Position numbers and translations under genes: made by a program | From: Vanilla planifolia | Lineage: Eukaryota > Streptophyta > Magnoliopsida > Asparagales > Orchidaceae | DNA: 64,000 bases | NCBI GenBank assembly: GCA_023846275.1 | Contig: CM043878.1 | Coordinates: 9,803,501 to 9,867,500, forward strand | Direction: 5' to 3' | Notes under the pieces: model-generated | Told to the model about the DNA's origin: nothing | Seen by the model: only the letters and a program-made list of their open reading frames with translations | Databases searched by the model: none | Shown: piece after piece, positions 13,245 to 26,374 of the stretch | How the letters are laid out: every line of letters starts with the position of its first letter | Numbering within the stretch: position 1 is the first letter of the stretch

Positions 13245-15454
13245 TACAGAGAACCTTTGTGTTTATAGTTCAAATTAGTTATTACTTCAACATTGTTAGC
13301 AAGTAGTATGGTTGCCATAAGGCAGATCATTTGTTGCTGTTCTCCTTTCCTTGGGGTGAATTTTTTTACTTAAATTGATTCAGGTCTTGTTAATAGCACT
13401 ATCTTTCATAAATGGTATTTGAAATTGCACAAGCTATTACTGTTAATATGCATTTCATGTTGTTTCTGTAGTCTTCTCTAAAAACCTGGTTAAATTGTGA
13501 TCAATTGAACCAGAAAGGGAATGTATATGGAACAATGATGTTCCTTTGATAGCTTATATGCCCACATAGAAAACTCATTGTTTCCTGGTTTTCAACCCCA
13601 GACATGTATATAAGCATAGAGGTCTGTGTCTGACTGAATAAGCTTCAGTTATTTGGGATTGAGCCATTGTTGGGTTTATGGATCAACTCATGTTTACTGG
13701 AGAAGAGAAATTGTCAACTAGCTTTCATTGGGTTGTTGAAGAAAGCATGGAAGCTGTGAGAGGGTGCAAACCAATTGAAGAAAGCATGTTATCACAGTAT
13801 CCTGAAATTGAGTTAGAGGTGCAACATAGTTTAGTTTGGGTCAATTCCAAAACAAACATGTGCCTGTGTTGAATAAATGTAAGAATGGTTTAAGATTTGT
13901 TTAGTTGCTAAATAATTCAAAGGGATTTATTAAGGGTGAGAGGGTGAAGTTAGAATTATGTTGACCTATCCTGGTTAGCGATTTGGTCAATAACATACAA
14001 GGATTGGCTATGATTAATCGTAGTTGAAGGACGACTTTTGTCTATAGCAGTTATGCAATTCGCGATAGTTATTGAATATTGGTATGAAAATCACAATAGA
14101 TCGTGTTGTTTTCTTCTTGGGGAACTAAGGAATGAGGTTACAACTAAGATGATAAGGTTTGCTAAGACCAATTGTGCTTTGAAGACGAGTGATCTCTCCT
14201 TCCCATGAGATGTTCTTTCAATATAAAGAGAAACAAACCTTCCATCCTTTCTCCATTTTTCATTGGGTTCCTTGGGGATGTTTCAAAGGCTTAGTAGTGG
14301 TATTTATAAAATCTTGTATTCTTATCCTTTTTGCCATTTCGTTTATCTTAGTCTTACCTTTAGAATAGCCATCATACGTTTGTCCGTAGCATCTACTTGT
14401 TCGCTCATTTGTCGACCTAAGAGACCTCCATAGATGCCAATGTCTTATCTTCGATCCTACAAGTAAAATAATTGACCAAAAGGAGAAATACTATAATTGT
14501 AGTGGCACAATTGGGATTTGTTTATGAAATCCAAGCCCCCTATGGCAAAAGTGTCACAAACTTTTGCCTAGATTCTATGTGGATACTGACTACATCAACA
14601 CTTATCATTGAATTAACAAGCAGCACATTACAAGTCAAACTCTTTTGCATCGTGCACTCTTATTGCACGCAACCCTTCAATCTCTTTCATCAATAAAAGA
14701 CTATCTTATAAATACTTCATGATTAGAATCATCAAGAACTTCTCTTCTAAATTTAATCGTAACTTGACTCGCAAAAACATCATCCATTAACATTCTACCA
14801 AATTCTTCCATATCTAATAGATGGGCCATTCTCTTGCCTAGATTTGATTGGGGTCAATTCTTCCTTGGGAGAATTTGTTCCCCCTCGTGTGATTGACATT
14901 GGAAACGTTAGCTCGTGTTTTAATATTTTCTTGTTGTTGCTTGAGAGCAAGGAGATGACAAGTAATAATTGGCATCACCTAAGACATCTTAATCATTGAT
15001 GTCTAACAAGCTATCTTGTTATACTTCTACAATTAGTAACACATTTAACAAGTTGTCAAATTGAGAGATCCAATGTCTTTTAAAACAATAAAAAAAAGAA
15101 TTTGACATAATAAATAATATAATAAAAATAATTGATGCAAATTTCATTCATTTTTTAGTTTCATTTAAAGATTTTCTTATTTAAAAATTCTATTTTTTTT
15201 TTTAAAAATCGTTTGATAAATTATATTTCTACTCATAAAATTTATTTTTAAAAATTATTTATCAAACTTTATTTCTAATGGATTGTGCATTGTGTTGCAC
15301 ACCCAAGAGCTCACCCCCTTCAACATACTTCTCTTATTGTCTGAATATTTCCCTAAAGGAGGCTCGACGCAGATCCAGAGCAAACATAGCAGCAAACCGT
15401 GTTCTGTTTTGTCTTCCAACTGCCGGAGATCCGCCGCCACCATTCCTAAGGACC
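13245..15454. other. Convergent intergenic region with a possible TE relic
   Basis: Holds the 3' ends of two converging genes. The first few hundred bases after 13244 are presumably the methyltransferase 3' UTR. A T-rich tail just before 15455, with TTTATT words on the plus strand, could supply poly(A) signals for the B-box gene. On the minus strand between about 14930 and 14330 there are broken open frames, for example M-A-H-L-L-D-M-E-E-F-G-R near 14830. These look like retrotransposon gag-type leader sequence, but I cannot assign a family. No intact gene was seen. Confidence 0.45.
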
Positions 15455-16473
15455 TCAGAAGTAGTAACCCCCACCCGAATCCCTCTGTCGCTTGTTTCCG
15501 CCCCTCGATGCCGCTTCCGGCACCTGAGGTACGGCGAACATCTCGTCCTCGTTCCACCATCCTTGCCCAGGTTTCCACACCGCCGCGGCAGAGTGAACCG
15601 CCGTAGGAGGGAACTGCGGTACCTGTGGAGCCCAAATGGAAAATCCCTCCACCGCTGCCGCCGCCGCCGTCGTGGCTACTCCATGTGCATCCAGATTCGC
15701 ATCCTTAATCGGCAGGAAAGAGGCGTACTCTCCCTGTTCAATGTCATTATTGAGAGAGGAGGTCTCAAAGGCGGAACAAATTTTCCAAAACAGGAGGGTG
15801 GAGGTGAAAGGCAAGCGGCGACAGACCTCGTATGACGCGGCATCGCCGGAAGAATGCATGGTTTGCTCAACCAAGAGATCCTCTACGCAGTAGCCCGGCA
15901 GCATCTTTATCAAGTACTCCGATATGCTGCTACCATCGCTGCCGGTCATCCCCGCCTCCGCGGAGGTCAGTACGGAATCCGTCAAGGCCAGTGTTTTCTC
16001 CTGCGCTTGCTCATCGCCACCCCCGCAAAAGCCGGAAATCGGCGCAGCGTCCAGCTCCTGCGGAACGGCGGCGGCGAGGGAAAGGCGGATTCCAGTAAGG
16101 ACGAAGCGGCTGTGCTTCATAGTGAGCTGGCTTGCTGAATGGATCGGGGAGTCGCACTCGAAGCAGAGGATGGCTCTGTCTTCCTGGCAAAACAAAAAAC
16201 CCCGCCTTTCCTGTCGCACCAGCCACAACAACATCAGTTCACATGGATTACCGATACTTTATTTCTCGATCGTTCGATCACCTTGCAGATATCGCAGAAA
16301 GGGTGGGAGGAAGCGGCCCCCGACGGCGGAATAAGGGAGAAGCGGGCGTGTTTGATGGCCAGCTTGTTGGCCCGGTGGATGCGGTCGTCACAGGCGGCGC
16401 AGAGCGCCGCTTCGTCGGCCACACAGAAGAAGGCAGCCGCCTTGCCTCCACAGACGTCGCAGAGCAGCTTCAT
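15455..16473 (-). CDS. Double B-box zinc-finger transcription factor, BBX20/21/22 type
   Basis: Two exons on the minus strand, 16473-16282 and 16210-15455, joined over a 71-bp GT-AG intron, give 315 aa. B-box 1 has C5, C8, C17, D20, C25, C28, H33 and H42. B-box 2 has C60, C63, C72, D75, C80, C83, H88 and H97, and the intron falls just after C63-K64. There is no CCT domain. A conserved SISEYLIKMLPG motif lies at 159-169, APQVPQFPP at 258-266, FAVPQVPE at 289-296, and a basic NKRQR stretch at 303-307 may be a nuclear signal. This combination matches group IV BBX proteins, which in Arabidopsis bind HY5 and act in light signalling; the role here is inferred. Residues 190-220 do not look like the family and coincide with a 93-nt segment having intron-like ends (15826 to 15734). 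If spliced, the protein would be 284 aa. A plus-strand open frame over the same bases is a shadow. Confidence 0.88.
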
Positions 16474-17744
16474 CTCTTACTTTGCTCTGCTGCCCGGAGA
16501 TGTGGATGGGTTGCGTAGAGATGCTCTGTTCATCTTTGTTGGCTTGGAGGGGATAAGAGAGCAGCAATAGCTAAAAGAATAATATACTTTAATTATAATA
16601 TATATGTACGTTGATAGCTTGCAGGCAGGTATTGGACCGAGTGGACCGAGTGGACCGAGTGCTGAAAGCGAGGATTCTCCGGTTTTTTTTTAATAATATA
16701 TAATTATTTTTTTTAACGTCGATCTGTGCTCTGTTAGCCCACTTAGCCTACACCTTTAGTCTTAGGTGCATGTGATTCTCTTCATTTTTTTTTTAAGCCC
16801 TTTTTTTATTTTAATAATAAATATATAAAAAGGTAAACAAATAATTCATAATTTTTTTATTTTTTTTAAAGGTAAAGATCACAATTATTTTTATATTTTA
16901 AAAATAATATAAAATTTTTCAACATATTTGAATAATTGAAAATGATAAATATATGATAGTTATTGTATAATTTGATGATGTACACCTAGTTGGAATATAA
17001 TATTATGAGTAAGGATTAAGGATTAGGAATATAATATTTTAAGAATTTTATTTTATTCCATTCTATTATTATTGTGATGAAGTTTCTAGAAGATTTGAGA
17101 TAAAGAGAGTTATATAATATAAATAGTAGTAATATCCAATTGTTATTGTATATGAATATGTCAAAAAGATGGGTAGATATAATTAGTATTTTGGGTATAA
17201 TTATATGGTTTTAATTAGATTATAAATATTTTAGGTCATATATTGTTTTCTTTTTTAAGGCTAACGCAAAGTGTTGTTTGAATAAGATGGAATATCTCTT
17301 TACCTTTTTGCTCTCAATAATTGCTTAGTTTAGCTATTGGGGGTTTTTTAATTAGACTTTCAAAGAGACAACTTTGACAAACATTCATTAGTCTTTTTGC
17401 CTAGTTTGTAATCATCAAGTCTATTGATTATAGTTCTAAAATTCAATTTATAAGATATTTTCTGTTATGCTTTGGAGCTAGTATTATTGTGCTTATTAAA
17501 AAAAATATGCATAAAAAATAACATATATGTTTTCTTAAGTATAATATTAAAGATATTGAGAGATTATTGGGGAATAAAAATTTTCACCTTATATTATTGC
17601 TTGATATAGTCTTAGAACTTCACTATATTCTTCTTAGAGAGTAAAGTTAGGAGTGAGATATAGGTATAGATGTATACTTTGACTTGGGTTAATAGTTTTA
17701 TAGAATTTTACTCACATTGTTTTTAGATCTATCATTCAGGATAT
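16474..17744. other. Upstream region of the B-box gene
   Basis: The first 150 bases are the likely 5' UTR and core promoter of the minus-strand B-box gene. An ACGT core at about 16607 could be a bZIP contact, but a single core is weak evidence. Beyond 16680 the sequence becomes AT-rich with no recognisable gene. Confidence 0.4.
16634..16660. repeat. Three exact copies of a 9-bp unit
   Basis: GGACCGAGT occurs three times head to tail with no mismatch, about 160-190 bases upstream of the B-box start codon. It is conspicuously GC-rich in an AT-rich flank. It could be a short replication-slippage product or a repeated protein contact site; nothing seen distinguishes these. Confidence 0.9.
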
Positions 17745-18395
17745 GTGCCCTCCCCAATTTTTATTTTTTGAGATTTCATCTATATCAAATCTAATGTAGA
17801 TTGGATTTTGAATTAATATTTGATTTCATTAGGTATACACTTATGAAAATGTTGACAACTTTATGGAATTGTGTCGATGTTCAAATTTAATTTAAGGTTA
17901 AATTTTAATTGAAGACAAAGATAATCATTTTAGTAGTTTTGCCTATAACAAATATTGTTTTAAGTTGGATTTAATTTGATATATGACCTAAAAAAAATGG
18001 TTGATAATTTTATAAGTTTTTTCCTACATTAAATATGTCTTGAAGTTAATTTTGGTTTAAGGTTGTGTTCCTCTAAGTACATGAACCAAAAAAAGGTTGA
18101 TAATTTTAGAAGATGTTGCCAATATTAAATCTAGTTTAAAATTGGATTAAATTAAGCATATGATCTAATAAAATATTTATTAGTTTTATGACATTTTGTC
18201 CATTTTAAATCCAATTTAAGCATGAATTCTTGTTTAAGGATGTGTTTTTTATCATGTATATGACTAAAAAAAGGTTGGTAACTTTATGCAATACTATCCA
18301 CATCAAATCTAATTTATTATAGGGTTTTATTGAATATATAACTCAAGAAAATATTGACAATTTTATAAGATTTCAAACGTATCAAATCTTGTGAC
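17745..18395. repeat. Degenerate tandem repeat, roughly 80-100 bp period
   Basis: A run of related units, each marked by a GTTGAxAAxTTTATxx block, preceded by an A-run after TATGACCTAA-like words and followed by an ATxxAATCTxxTTTAA block. The marker block recurs near 17851, 18000, 18096, 18178, 18274 and 18353, with a weaker copy near 17920. Units differ by many substitutions and indels, so this is an old array. No coding potential. Confidence 0.65.
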
Positions 18396-21300
18396 TATCA
18401 TGCTATCACAATTCTGAACCCAAGAAGCTTTTCCCATCGAATCACCCTTCATTCCTTACATCAATTATCATTAATTTGGATCATAATGTTAGCTCGATGT
18501 GTCCCCTTCCACCCTACACTACTATTCTACTAAGTCATGAATCACTATTCCTCACCTTTGTTCTCCATTATAATAATCTATCATTTCTAGTGCTGTGAGA
18601 CAATGTTCAATTCAAAACTAAGAAAACCATCTCTCTCTTTGATCTTTTGAAAAGGCTTGTTATAAGATTTGTTTAAGTTAAATTTCATATTTCATTATAT
18701 TCGTATTAATGAATCTTTACTTTTTTTAATCATTACAATTGTTATTAGATTCTTAGTTATTAGTAATCCAAAATATCCTCATAATAATATAAGACTAGAT
18801 GTCGAACACCTTTCCTAATATTGATAGATTTATGAGTTTTCAATATTAAAATACACTATCATACTCATTTGCATTGAGCATATTTTTTTTCTATATCATG
18901 CTTACATATTATACCATCATCATCTCCACCAACTAATAATAATAATCCTATCAATATATTATTGTATCCTTAAAACAAAGAGAAATCTCTCTCAATTAAA
19001 TCAAAAGATTCATCACTTTATAGGTCCACTATCCCAAATAGTCAATATCACATCACATTTATTATCATCTAAAATCAACAAGGTACTATTGATCATCATT
19101 ACTATCCCTATGCATTTATCAATACTATAGATATATAACAAAAGAGTCATCATTAATAATATATATCACAAATGTGAACATAATTGACTAATTAGTATAA
19201 AATCATATATATTATAAATGAATTACATTTGAAACCTAAAGCATATACATCAAAGATAAAACAATTGAAGTATCAAATAAATTATAGATAATACAACTAA
19301 AAACTAAGTGTAAATAATGCTCACTACAACATATTCTCAGGGAATAAAAAAAACCATCAAGTGTACAAAATACTTGTATATAATAATAATCATAAAATTA
19401 TTCAAACACTACACTAATTTAATATTATCAAGAATATATTTAAAAGCATCTATACCTAACCATACATGTTACTAACAAATCACATATATGAATCAAGCCA
19501 CAATAACATAAGAATAATATTTATAAAATATACTAAATCTTACAAATGAAAACATTCATATAAATAATATTTTCAAGAAACAAAACACAAAGAGTAACAA
19601 TTATAAAATAGAATTATATTCAAATAATTATATAACTTATATTTTCATATAACAGATATTAAAAGAGAGTCCTAAATGGTAAAAAATATATTTATTTTTT
19701 AAAAAGATACATATCATCAATATATACAAGTCATATAACATCTAAATGTAATATAAATAACTCTCTCTATAGACTACACTAATGATCAACAAGGGTGGCA
19801 TATCTCAATGGAGATGATGTCTTCCCAAGCACTACAATGATGGCCTATTCCCTTGATGATGAAATTAGTGGGCAAAGAGAAAGGGTTTAGAGTAGTTCAA
19901 TGGAACCAAACCTCCATGGCTCCACATGTGATGAAGTAAACAAACACTTAGAAATTATTTAAAAGGTACATTAACTCTTGGTTTTTGCATATTGTTTTGT
20001 GGATGAACACACTTGAGTTGGAGATGATGTGAGGTTTTGTTTGGAGCAACAGTAGCTATTGGAAAAGTACTTTTTTGCAATCATGAAAACTTATAATGAT
20101 ATTTGTTTCTTTCAATCATGAAAAGTACTTTTTAGACTATTGTTGAATAGTTTATGTAAAAAAAATGTTGGTTTAATGGAAGCATATGCTTGATTAAAGT
20201 GAGAATCATGAGAAAATAAAACCAAAATCATGAAAAGTGGCACAATATCTTTATTGAAAAAAAATCTCAAACTTTAAGAAAAGGTGCAAGAAAAATAAGA
20301 TGATTCTTTAATAAACTTGTCTTAGTTCCAATGTAAAGTAAAAGAGTGATATTTTATTTATTAGATAGATTGAGACAAACAAGTTGGAGCTGATTATCAT
20401 GACTTGATTGAACATTCTAGTTTTTTGTATAATAATTTGACAAGACAATTAATTTATATAGGTTTCAAAACATTTGTGTTGTCATCATCATTAGATTGTG
20501 TGATCAATAATACTCTATGAGATTTTTTAGAGGATTTGTATTATTATTGTTTGGTGTGCATTGAATGATGTAATTCTCATAATCAAAAAATTTGATGTCA
20601 ACAATTGAATGGTACATATTGTGATACACAATTTTGTATTTCATTATAAGAAATTATGTCAACATGGCATTGATGTTTGGTGATCTCCTACTTTGAAGAT
20701 GGTCATCATTATGTAGCATCCTCTTGTATTTTTCAACAATCATATGTACTTTGTGTCCTTGTGTTGCATGTGTCTTCATCATTCAACATAGAGAAAAATA
20801 ATTGCAACACACAACATTTGATAATAATTAACATATTCGTCAATACATCATGCTCCTTTTGTACTTATCTTCCACTTCATTGATATAATTCTAATTATCA
20901 ATGCAGATTATGAATTCAAAAAAAAAAGAGAAGGGAAGAGTCATAGATGTTTCCATAATTACAACTTAAAAAAAAAGAAAATTAAAAATTCAGAAGTAAT
21001 GTCCATAAAATATGATTAAAGATACTAGATATTGGGAGCTACAGTTGTAAAATTAGTTAGAACTATTTATTATTGCACTTTAGAAAGCTTCACAACATTT
21101 AGGAAGAGTAGGAGTTAACTTTGAGCACCATGCATGTCTTGATTAGAAAAAGGAGTTGGAAGGTATCCTTCAGGTTCAAGTAGAATTTAATGTGTTTGTA
21201 TGGAGATAATGCACGATGCTAATGGTATGCACACCACATACAATGAACCATTTCTCCTCTTTTACCTTGATTTGTACTATGAGTTGTATTATCTTAGGAT

Positions 21301-24300
21301 CCATTTAAAAGAAGTAAATTGAGCGATGTAATTTAACTCTTAGCTTCAACAATTTTATCATTAGGGTCTCACATTTTCAATTATGTATTTTTAATATTTT
21401 GTATATGCATTCGAAGTTTTGGATCACTTCATCTTTATTTTCAATAATTCAATTCATTTGTAATTTACTAATAGTGGTAATAATGATAGCTTTAGAGTAA
21501 TTCCAATCATTCTATCACAATTGGGATTCTCTAAAGAAGAGTTTGGAGTATCATTTATTTGCATCACATATTTTATTTTATTTTATTATTTTATTACTCT
21601 ATTTTAGACATAACAAAGTTTTTTTTTTAGTTTAAATTGTGTTTGTAGAGCTATGACTTGAGTAGTTTTTATCTTGATCTTTTTATTGCTACCATTGGTT
21701 TTAACAAACTATTAGAAGTGTGTTCTAGATATTTTACTTTTGGACATATTTATCACAACTTTCACATCATTATGTAAAAGCAATATATGGTTACATTTTG
21801 AAATTTGTTCTTCTATTTAGGAATGGATATCTATGAATTGTAAACACCTTATTGAGAGATATCTTAGTCTTGTAGTTACACATGGTTGGACTTGATCACT
21901 TCCAATTGGACAAAAAATACAATTGATTTCTAAAACATTCTCAAGTATCGTACTCGTGCCATGGTTAAGCACTGATTTATAAAGACAAGCTTCTATATAT
22001 CATTGTATGCCCCTTATTATCCATGAATGGATATCAAAATATATTTTACTTTAGGTTTATCTAAAATGATATAGAAACTTGATTAAATTATAGTAGTTAT
22101 TAATTGATTTGTTGAAATGTTTCATTTCATTCTATGCTTTTAATTGTCTTAGGTAGCTTTGGTTCATTACTTCCAAAGCCAAGTAAGCATATAATAGGTT
22201 ATTATTAGTTTGACAAATATGAGTCACATGTGCTACAATGAATCTTTTCAATGAGAGTATATCATGAATCCATGTAAAACCTATAAGGTTTCTTATTGGT
22301 ACCATTCAAATGTTGCATGCAACAATTTACTCTCATCAAATCATGAAGGAGATAAAACTAAGCACATTTATGAACTTACTGGATAGTATTGGCATTAACA
22401 ACACTTTTAACATCTAAAAATTAATAATTTGCAATGACTAAATAATAATGCTCAAGAAGACATCTAAATATTTTTGTTATTAACTAAGAGTGTGATCATC
22501 AGAGAGTCTACATGCTTAGCCTGACGAGAGAGAGGTCCACATACCCAACCTCATCAATAGCAATGATTACAAGGTTATCAATATTGCATGGTCACATATC
22601 CCATAATAGTTTGTATATTTTATAACATATTTTTCAAATGTTAGGTTTTTTGTATTAATCAAATGACACATCCTTGTATTTTATTACATTATTTTGAAAA
22701 TGTGAAATTCTTTAGCTTTAATTCCAAATATACTAATAAAGTTGCAACTCAAATAGATTAATTTTAGCCAAATCAGATGTCCAATTAAGATCACTATTGT
22801 TTGTTTAATCCAATAATTTTGGTCAAAATCTTCATTTTTCTATTATGTGCTCAGGGTTTGATACTCCTATTATGGAGAACATATGAAATATGGATGATGC
22901 TATTCAATAAGATGCTTATTTACTTTTTTTAAAACCTTTTGAACTTGTCATAAATAAAAGTTTTTTCTTTCATTATGTTGAACAAGAATGACTAAAAGTC
23001 ATGATGCTCAAATTGTGAGGCAAGTGTTATTAGTTGTCAAATTGTTATAACTACCAATAATTTAGATGATTAGTTCTACAAGAACAATTGTTACACAATT
23101 ACTCTAATATTTCTAATAGCTCATGAAAATTTTTTAGAGTTGCTTTGACCATTTATTTTAGATTTCTAGCCTTCTTTTGTCTACTTTCAATTCTATACCA
23201 TGCCTATTTTTATCAAAACCTTTTACAATAATCAATTCTCAGTGAACTTAAGCTATTAGTCAATATTGAACTTCTACACATTCTTTACTTATTGTTATGC
23301 TTGGTTGGATTGGTATTGTGAATCAAGGACCATTCTATTCTATGCACGTGCGACCTTCCAAATTGATTTTTATGCATTAGTATTATCACAATTACGAGCT
23401 TAAGTCTACTTTGAAGACCAATAAATTGCTAATGGTCTTTAATCTGCTAAGATTTGATAGCAAAATTTATAATTTGTGTTTTTTTATATGAAATTAGCAT
23501 AGTATCTTTCATGAGTAGAGATAATCAACTTGTAGTACCACTTTATATATGTTGTCCAACATGAACTACCTTCAAGAGCTCGAGAGAAGGTCTCAAGATA
23601 ACGGCTTGCCTCCTCAAGTTCCCCTTTAAGATCTGCATAATTAATCTCAAACTAGTTATACCATTAAACAATTTAGATTAAACCAATAAAATTTTGCATC
23701 TTTAATAGCTCATTGAAAATGATTTACTCTCAAATGAAAGAAAGATTCTTTATCAACATACAATCCATCGTACAACAAAATTGAAGTCATCGTACAATAA
23801 GGTCAACTTATGAGCACTTGTACAATGTCATAATGTACGAATCTAATCTTTTACTTTGATAATTTTAAATTAATCCTATTATATGAATAAACTCATTGTG
23901 TTGATACAATCCTACCTGAATGGCTAAAATTTCTCTCCCACTTTCATGATTTTAATTCCAATTACCTTCTAAACATTTTATACTTATTTCTAGGACTCTC
24001 TTAACTTCATATAACAACTAAGCATCTAAACTTGAAAAAAACTAATTGAACAAGTTTAAGAAAAATGTGCATCAAAACCATACCTTTCCTTATTCACTTG
24101 TTTTACTCTTTTTTCTCCTACAACTCACACCTTAATAACAATTTTCTTGTGCTCCTTACCTATTTTCAAAAGCCTAAAAGAAAGTTTGATAGATAAAGTG
24201 GCACTTAAAAAAAAAAAAAAGAATAGTCTTAATTTTGACTATTTTGTCATGTAAATATCAAACAAATATTTAATATTACTTGTAAGATGTTGCTGTCAAA

Positions 24301-26374
24301 ATTATCATTTTGTCTTTCCAAACAATAAAATTATTTTAAAAAATGATATTTTTCTTATAATGTTTTTATTCAAATTTTTTATTTTTTATTTTTGAATATT
24401 TTTTTAAAGTGATGAAAAATTCATCAAATAAACCTTTAATGCCCTTTTTATCTTGTGTAATAACTTCCAATGAGATAACTTGCCTTAGTTTTTCCTAAGC
24501 ATGTGATGCACATTCTCCATTATTTAGTAGGAAAGGAGCTTTCTAATTAAATGCCAAAGCTAAATCAACTGATTTGATGTGACTTTCAAATAAATCTCTT
24601 TGTGGTAGAACTTGTCAAACTTAGGGCATTGCCAAACTCTATTTTAATTAAAAAAAAAAGTGCTTTTGGAAAGCATTGTCCAAACATAGGTCAGTTTTAG
24701 CTGCCCAAGCAATCAAGTGTCTGCAGCCCAAGCATATGAAAAGGTTGACAACATCCACATCATATCCCAATGAAGACATGGAGCTATTTGATTAAATGAT
24801 ATTGTTGTACTAATATAATATTATTTAACCATTTAAAGCATTTAATTTAATGATATCCTAAAGTTTATAGTTTTGATTAATAAATTAAACATGGAACAAA
24901 TGTGAATATTCATCAAAATGCTTAAAAATATAAAATCAATTATAGTTTGGAGATCAAAGTATTCATAACAAAAAAGCACTTAATAATAATAATGATATAG
25001 TTCTTGATAAACATAACATAAGTGGTTTATGATGTAAACATATATGTATATTTTAATTGCAACATGTTAGAGGATTATACAATGATGTTGATACATGTTA
25101 ACATTTTATAGGACTATATGAAAAGTTTAAGAAAAATTAAACTAAGATATGCGTGTACAAAGAATCTCAAACTTATTCATTTTTTAAAAAATTTATTGCG
25201 AGTGTTAATATTAATTGTTTAGTAAAGTGAAACTTAACTCTACAATAGCTATCACATACTTTATTGTCCCAACATACGTTAAGTTGATTTTTCAATCCTC
25301 ACCTAGTTAATCGTCCTAATTTAATGTCATCTTTTTTTTCTATGTTAGTGCTTTACCTAATGCATATTGTTCCTTGTCCTTTCCTAGCCTCTTGTTTAGT
25401 CACCTCCACACTAATAACCCCTTACTTGTCGCAACTCTCCCATCAATGGAGTTCTAATCCTTTTATTAGTCAAGAACTTTCACAACACCTTGTTGAGATT
25501 TCAATGGAAGGTTTGTAGTTGAGGATGTAAATTCATTATCTTTAGATCCAATTAAGTCATTTGGGGATCAAAGAAGAAGGTTTTCTCAAAGAAGTTGAAA
25601 AATATTTTTATCTCTTAAGTTCAAAATTAAATGTTTGTAAAATATTTTTGAAAATATCTTCAAACATATCCAATTGACTTTCAAACAAGATTTCATTCTA
25701 ACCCAAATTAGTCTTCTTTAATGATCAAATGCAATTTAAATTTTTAATACCATTAATACAAAATTTTCTATATTAAACTAATCTCAAACAATTTAATATC
25801 ACCCATGCCTAAGGAGAGCTTAGAGAGAAGCTTATAGTTTTGTATAAATTCAAGGGTCTTTTAAAAATATAATCATGCTCTTCCATTTGTATGCGATGCT
25901 ATCATTTTCTTCACATTCAAGTAATGTACTTAACCATTTTTTAACAACTAACGATTACATTAAATCTACCCAACAATCATGTGAGTTACATCTTCCAATA
26001 ATTTCACTAAAAAATGAAATTTCAATGTAAAAAACATCTCAAGCATCTTAATATAAAAAAACATAAACAATAAATATTCTTAAAATATAAACAATCTTGA
26101 TCTATATACCACTATGATTGAAATAACACCCATCTCACCATCCTCTGAAAAAACAACAATAGTTGAAGGCATTTTACAATTCTGAAACATTCTTCAAGAG
26201 AATTTTCAATCTCTGGAAGCTAATTTACCAATGGATTAAACAATCAAACAGCAAAACATTGCTCATTTGAAGAATTTTCAACCAAAATGTTACAAACACA
26301 TCTATAAATTAAAGAAAGAATGAACATGGTCAAGTGTTCACTTACTTGGTAATCTTTATCAGCCAAAAAAAACC
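18396..26374. other. Long AT-rich gap without a gene
   Basis: About 8 kb with only short, low-complexity open frames on both strands. Some stretches (for example 19790-19960, 22480-22600 and 24690-24780) are less AT-rich and may be decayed transposon or captured sequence, but I could not recognise a protein domain in them. The right end is the 3' flank of the DUF1640 gene. Confidence 0.5.
23570..23632 (-). pseudogene. Orphan exon-like segment
   Basis: On the minus strand a 63-bp segment sits between an acceptor-like TTATGCAG and a donor-like GTAGTT. It keeps one frame open and, with a G from a preceding exon, reads D-L-K-G-E-L-E-E-A-S-R-Y-L-E-T-F-S-R-A-L-E, a charged, helix-like peptide. The entry and exit phases are the same, so it could be a symmetric exon. 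I found no companion exons on either side in the AT-rich surroundings. It may be a captured exon, a pseudogene remnant or chance. I do not recognise the parent protein. Confidence 0.3.

Noticed and set aside
15278-15835. 185-codon plus-strand open frame
   Set aside because: It lies antisense over the B-box coding exon and its composition follows that exon; no motif of its own.
20030-24700. Possible large terminal-inverted-repeat transposon, from TTTGTTTGGAGCAACAG near 20036 to the complement of GTCCAAAC near 24688
   Set aside because: The two ends are only loosely similar, no target duplication was found and no transposase was seen.
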